Of a stretch of 24,154 nt of DNA, positions 22,436 through 24,154 are shown in pieces. The notes beneath the pieces are model-generated. The model saw only the letters and a list, made by a program, of their open reading frames with translations, did no database searches and was not told the origin of the DNA. Made by a program: the position numbers and the translations under genes. How positions within the stretch are numbered: the first letter of the stretch is position 1; each line of letters begins with the position of its first letter. This stretch comes from QQUD01 sp039029915 (GTDB lineage Bacteria; Chloroflexota; Anaerolineae; Promineifilales; Promineifilaceae): positions 1 through 24,154 of the forward strand of contig JBCCFD010000068.1 of assembly GCA_039029915.1 (NCBI GenBank). The letters run 5' to 3'.

Positions 22436-22819
22436 TCACGCTTGTGGAAGAAACTCCTGAAAAACAGATCCAAGCTCTAAGCTAGAAATTGGTTTAGGAA
22501 TATATCTCGTCGTTTGGTTAGGCAGCAACTTTGTAAAAACAGACCAATGTGTTTGCCCATTTAATAAAGCCAAAGGCATGATTGAACGCCTTTCTTCAGT
22601 TGGCTTTAATATTGCAAAACCCTGACAATTTTCTTGTTTCAAATCAAAAATCATCATATCAGGATTTGCCTCTTTGGCTTTTTTAACGGCATCAAGTCCA
22701 CAATTCGCTTCATGGACTAAATATCCCAAGTTTTCAAGCAATATTTTCAAAAGATGACGAGTGCCTTGTTCATCGTCAACAACTAAAATCGATTGTTTAG
22801 GTACGGAACGGGTTCTCAT
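22436..22819 (-). CDS. Single-domain response regulator receiver, divergent
   Basis: 127 residues, a stand-alone CheY-like receiver. The acidic pair Asp15-Asp16 (ILVVDDE), phospho-acceptor Asp59 (MMIFDLKQENCQG) and Lys109 (YIPKP) are in place. The usual Thr/Ser switch position appears to be Asn87 (LALLNG), and the Pro normally four residues after the acceptor Asp is Glu63, so signalling may be altered. There is no output domain, so it would act by protein contact or in a phosphorelay. ATG 22819 has AGGAG 7 nt upstream. No histidine kinase is nearby. It is convergent with the J-domain-like gene. Confidence 0.85.
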   Translation of the reverse strand: MRTRSVPKQSILVVDDEQGTRHLLKILLENLGYLVHEANCGLDAVKKAKEANPDMMIFDLKQENCQGFAILKPTEERRSIMPLALLNGQTHWSVFTKLLPNQTTRYIPKPISSLELGSVFQEFLPQA

Positions 22820-23134
22820 TGTAATCTCCTACGAATGTTCATCCTCAACACTTCACGAGGTCCGCCTTTGGCTTTGGTCAGTAATTTAGTTGTTGGTATT
22901 TCGGGGTACTGCAAGGTTTTATGCGCGTTAGGACTATAGTAATAGGACCCACTTACGGCAAGCATTACAACAATCGACGAAAAGGACAGGTTGATCCTAG
23001 CCGAATGACCAGTTCAAAAATATTCTGAAATAAGCATAATAATTGTTATTGGTTATTGGTGATTGCAGTTTAGACGCCTTCGGGTTTCTGGGTACCAGTT
23101 TCTAATTTTCATAATCAATGCAGGAGAATATTTT
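22820..23134. other. Divergent intergenic region before the second ABC exporter
   Basis: 315 bp between the divergent receiver gene and the ABC exporter gene, so it should hold both promoters. A TATAGT-like -10 is present near 22944, without a convincing -35. A heptad array lies at 23039-23066 and the exporter's ribosome site (AGGAG, 22 nt window before 23135) at the end. No small gene or RNA is recognised. Confidence 0.5.
23039..23066. repeat. Heptad-repeat array, word TTATTGG
   Basis: Units ATAATTG, TTATTGG, TTATTGG, TGATTGC in register, about 70 bp before the ABC exporter start. Confidence 0.55.
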
Positions 23135-24154
23135 ATGCAAAGCAGTGGTTGGTGGGCATATGTTTCCCACGACAACAAAATTGACAATCCACAAATATCA
23201 CGCGATTTGCTTTGGCGAGTTTGGGATTTTGCAAAGCCATATCGGCTACAGGTGATATTAATGTTTGTCACAATCTTATTAATTACTGGGACAACGCTCC
23301 TAACGCCCCTCTTGATTCGACAATTGATCGATGTGGCCATCCCAAATGGAGACATGCAGCTTGTCACCCTTCTAGCTGGGGGAATGATTTTAATCCCCTT
23401 AGTTAATGGGGCCATTGGCGTTTGGCAACGCAATCTCAATTCTCAAATCGGCGAAGGGGTGATTTATGATTTACGACGATCGCTTTATACCCACATGCAA
23501 AAAATGTCCCTGCGCTTTTTCACTAAAACACGCACTGGTGAATTGATGTCACGGCTCAATAACGATGTCGTTGGTGCCCAATCTGCAATTAGTGGCACGA
23601 TTGTGACGATTGTGTCTAACATCGTTTCTCTGGTTGGCACGCTGATTATTTTGCTGACATTAGAGTGGCGTTTAACGCTGCTGGGGCTGTTTATTGTGCC
23701 TCTGTTTGTGTTACCAGCTCGTCAAGTTGGTCGCGTTTTGCGTGATTTGCGGCGGCGTTCAATGGTTATCAATGCGGAAATGAACGCCACGATGAATGAA
23801 ACGCTCAATGTGAGTGGCGTCTTGCTAGTTAAGCTATTTGGACGGCAATCCCGTGAGATCCACCGCTTTAGTACGGATGCGGCCGAAGTCCGAGACATCG
23901 GCATTCGATCAGCGGTCATTGGGCGCTGGTTTTTTGTCATGCTCAGTGTTATTGGTGCGGTAGGAACGGCCGTTGTCTATTGGGTAGGCGGTTATCTCGC
24001 CGTGCAAGATGCCTTTACCGTCGGTACCATTGTTGCATTTGGAAGCTATCTCACCCAGCTTTATGGACCGATGATGTCGCTTACCAACGCGCCCGTCGAG
24101 TTTGCCCAAAGCATGGTTAGTTTTGAACGTGTCTTTGAAGCGCTTGACATTCCC
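23135..24154 (+). CDS. ABC exporter, membrane domain only (3' end outside window)
   Basis: 340 codons are present; the frame runs off the right edge. ATG 23135 has AGGAG with an 8-nt spacing. The visible part is a type-I exporter membrane domain: a short soluble leader, a helix at about 45-65 (VILMFVTILLITGTTLLTPLL), SLRFFTKTRTGELMSRLNNDV (intracellular coupling region, SxxFFxxxxxGEL(M/I)SR), two adjacent helices (SNIVSLVGTLIILLTLEW and LTLLGLFIVPLFVLPA), the coupling segment GVLLVKLFGRQ, and two further helices. FERVFEALDIP marks the start of the linker to the ATPase domain, which lies outside. The nucleotide-binding residues cannot be judged, so it cannot be tested here as the partner of the degenerate exporter at 5365-7125. 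Confidence 0.92.
   Translation, partial: MQSSGWWAYVSHDNKIDNPQISRDLLWRVWDFAKPYRLQVILMFVTILLITGTTLLTPLLIRQLIDVAIPNGDMQLVTLLAGGMILIPLVNGAIGVWQRNLNSQIGEGVIYDLRRSLYTHMQKMSLRFFTKTRTGELMSRLNNDVVGAQSAISGTIVTIVSNIVSLVGTLIILLTLEWRLTLLGLFIVPLFVLPARQVGRVLRDLRRRSMVINAEMNATMNETLNVSGVLLVKLFGRQSREIHRFSTDAAEVRDIGIRSAVIGRWFFVMLSVIGAVGTAVVYWVGGYLAVQDAFTVGTIVAFGSYLTQLYGPMMSLTNAPVEFAQSMVSFERVFEALDIP

Larger units (their letters stand above)
3..23974. repeat. Highly iterated palindrome ACGGCCGT (26 copies)
   Basis: Dispersed copies of the 8-nt palindrome start at 4, 82, 340, 376, 1276, 1535, 4500, 5292, 6088, 6280, 9127, 9823, 10023, 10929, 13171, 14491, 14982, 15661, 17151, 18023, 18867, 19966, 20764, 21184, 21331 and 23966. 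Many extend to AACGGCCGTT. Every copy lies in coding sequence (the one at 15661 in the severed ilvE end). Fifteen are read Thr-Ala-Val, ten x-Gly-Arg, one Arg-Pro-Ser. Counted by eye. Confidence 0.9.

Overview
The window is 24 kb of moderate-GC bacterial chromosome. Genes are densely packed, gaps are AT-rich, and many short intergenic repeats are present. There is no rRNA, tRNA, phage, transposase or CRISPR array to fix the taxonomy. A highly iterated coding palindrome (ACGGCCGT, 26 copies by eye), heptad-repeat arrays in the gaps and a glycine-betaine-type demethylation cluster suggest an uncultured free-living bacterium. Chloroflexota (Anaerolineae-like) is my best guess, held weakly.

Layout. 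1-2596 (+): the 3' part of a malonyl-CoA-synthetase-like acyl-CoA ligase overlaps a thiolase-like protein that lacks the usual catalytic Cys. 2597-5119: a small membrane protein, a possible broken small secreted protein, a sulfotransferase (-) and an FkbM methyltransferase (+). 5144-8048: an ABC half-exporter with a coupled 73-residue protein (-), then a FlaR-type P-loop kinase-like protein (+).

8173-18625 (all -) is the core: mttB-type corrinoid methyltransferase, a branched-chain aminotransferase interrupted by an in-frame TAA, a dimethylglycine-oxidase-like FAD/folate enzyme, a GNAT acetyltransferase, then soxA-soxG-soxB-soxD for heterotetrameric sarcosine oxidase. A divergent TetR regulator sits at the head, with a perfect 9+9 bp palindromic operator between it and mttB. 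Together these can take a quaternary amine (glycine betaine most likely) through dimethylglycine and sarcosine to glycine, passing methyl groups to a corrinoid protein and to tetrahydrofolate. The corrinoid protein and any uptake system are not in the window. SoxA is unusually short (733 residues) and carries two [2Fe-2S] cysteine motifs.

19429-22265 (+): rlmN, a mercaptopyruvate-type sulfurtransferase and a coiled-coil protein with a J-domain-like HPD segment, ending at a bidirectional terminator. 22436-22819 (-): a divergent single-domain receiver. 23135-end (+): the membrane domain of a second ABC exporter, cut by the window edge.

The most unexpected signals are not genes. They are (i) the 26 copies of ACGGCCGT, all in coding sequence; (ii) arrays of degenerate 7-nt (once 8-nt) words in many gaps, a different word in each; and (iii) tandem perfect inverted repeats with 9-13 bp arms and about 25-30 nt loops, unrelated in arm sequence but alike in geometry, in two gaps of the demethylation cluster.
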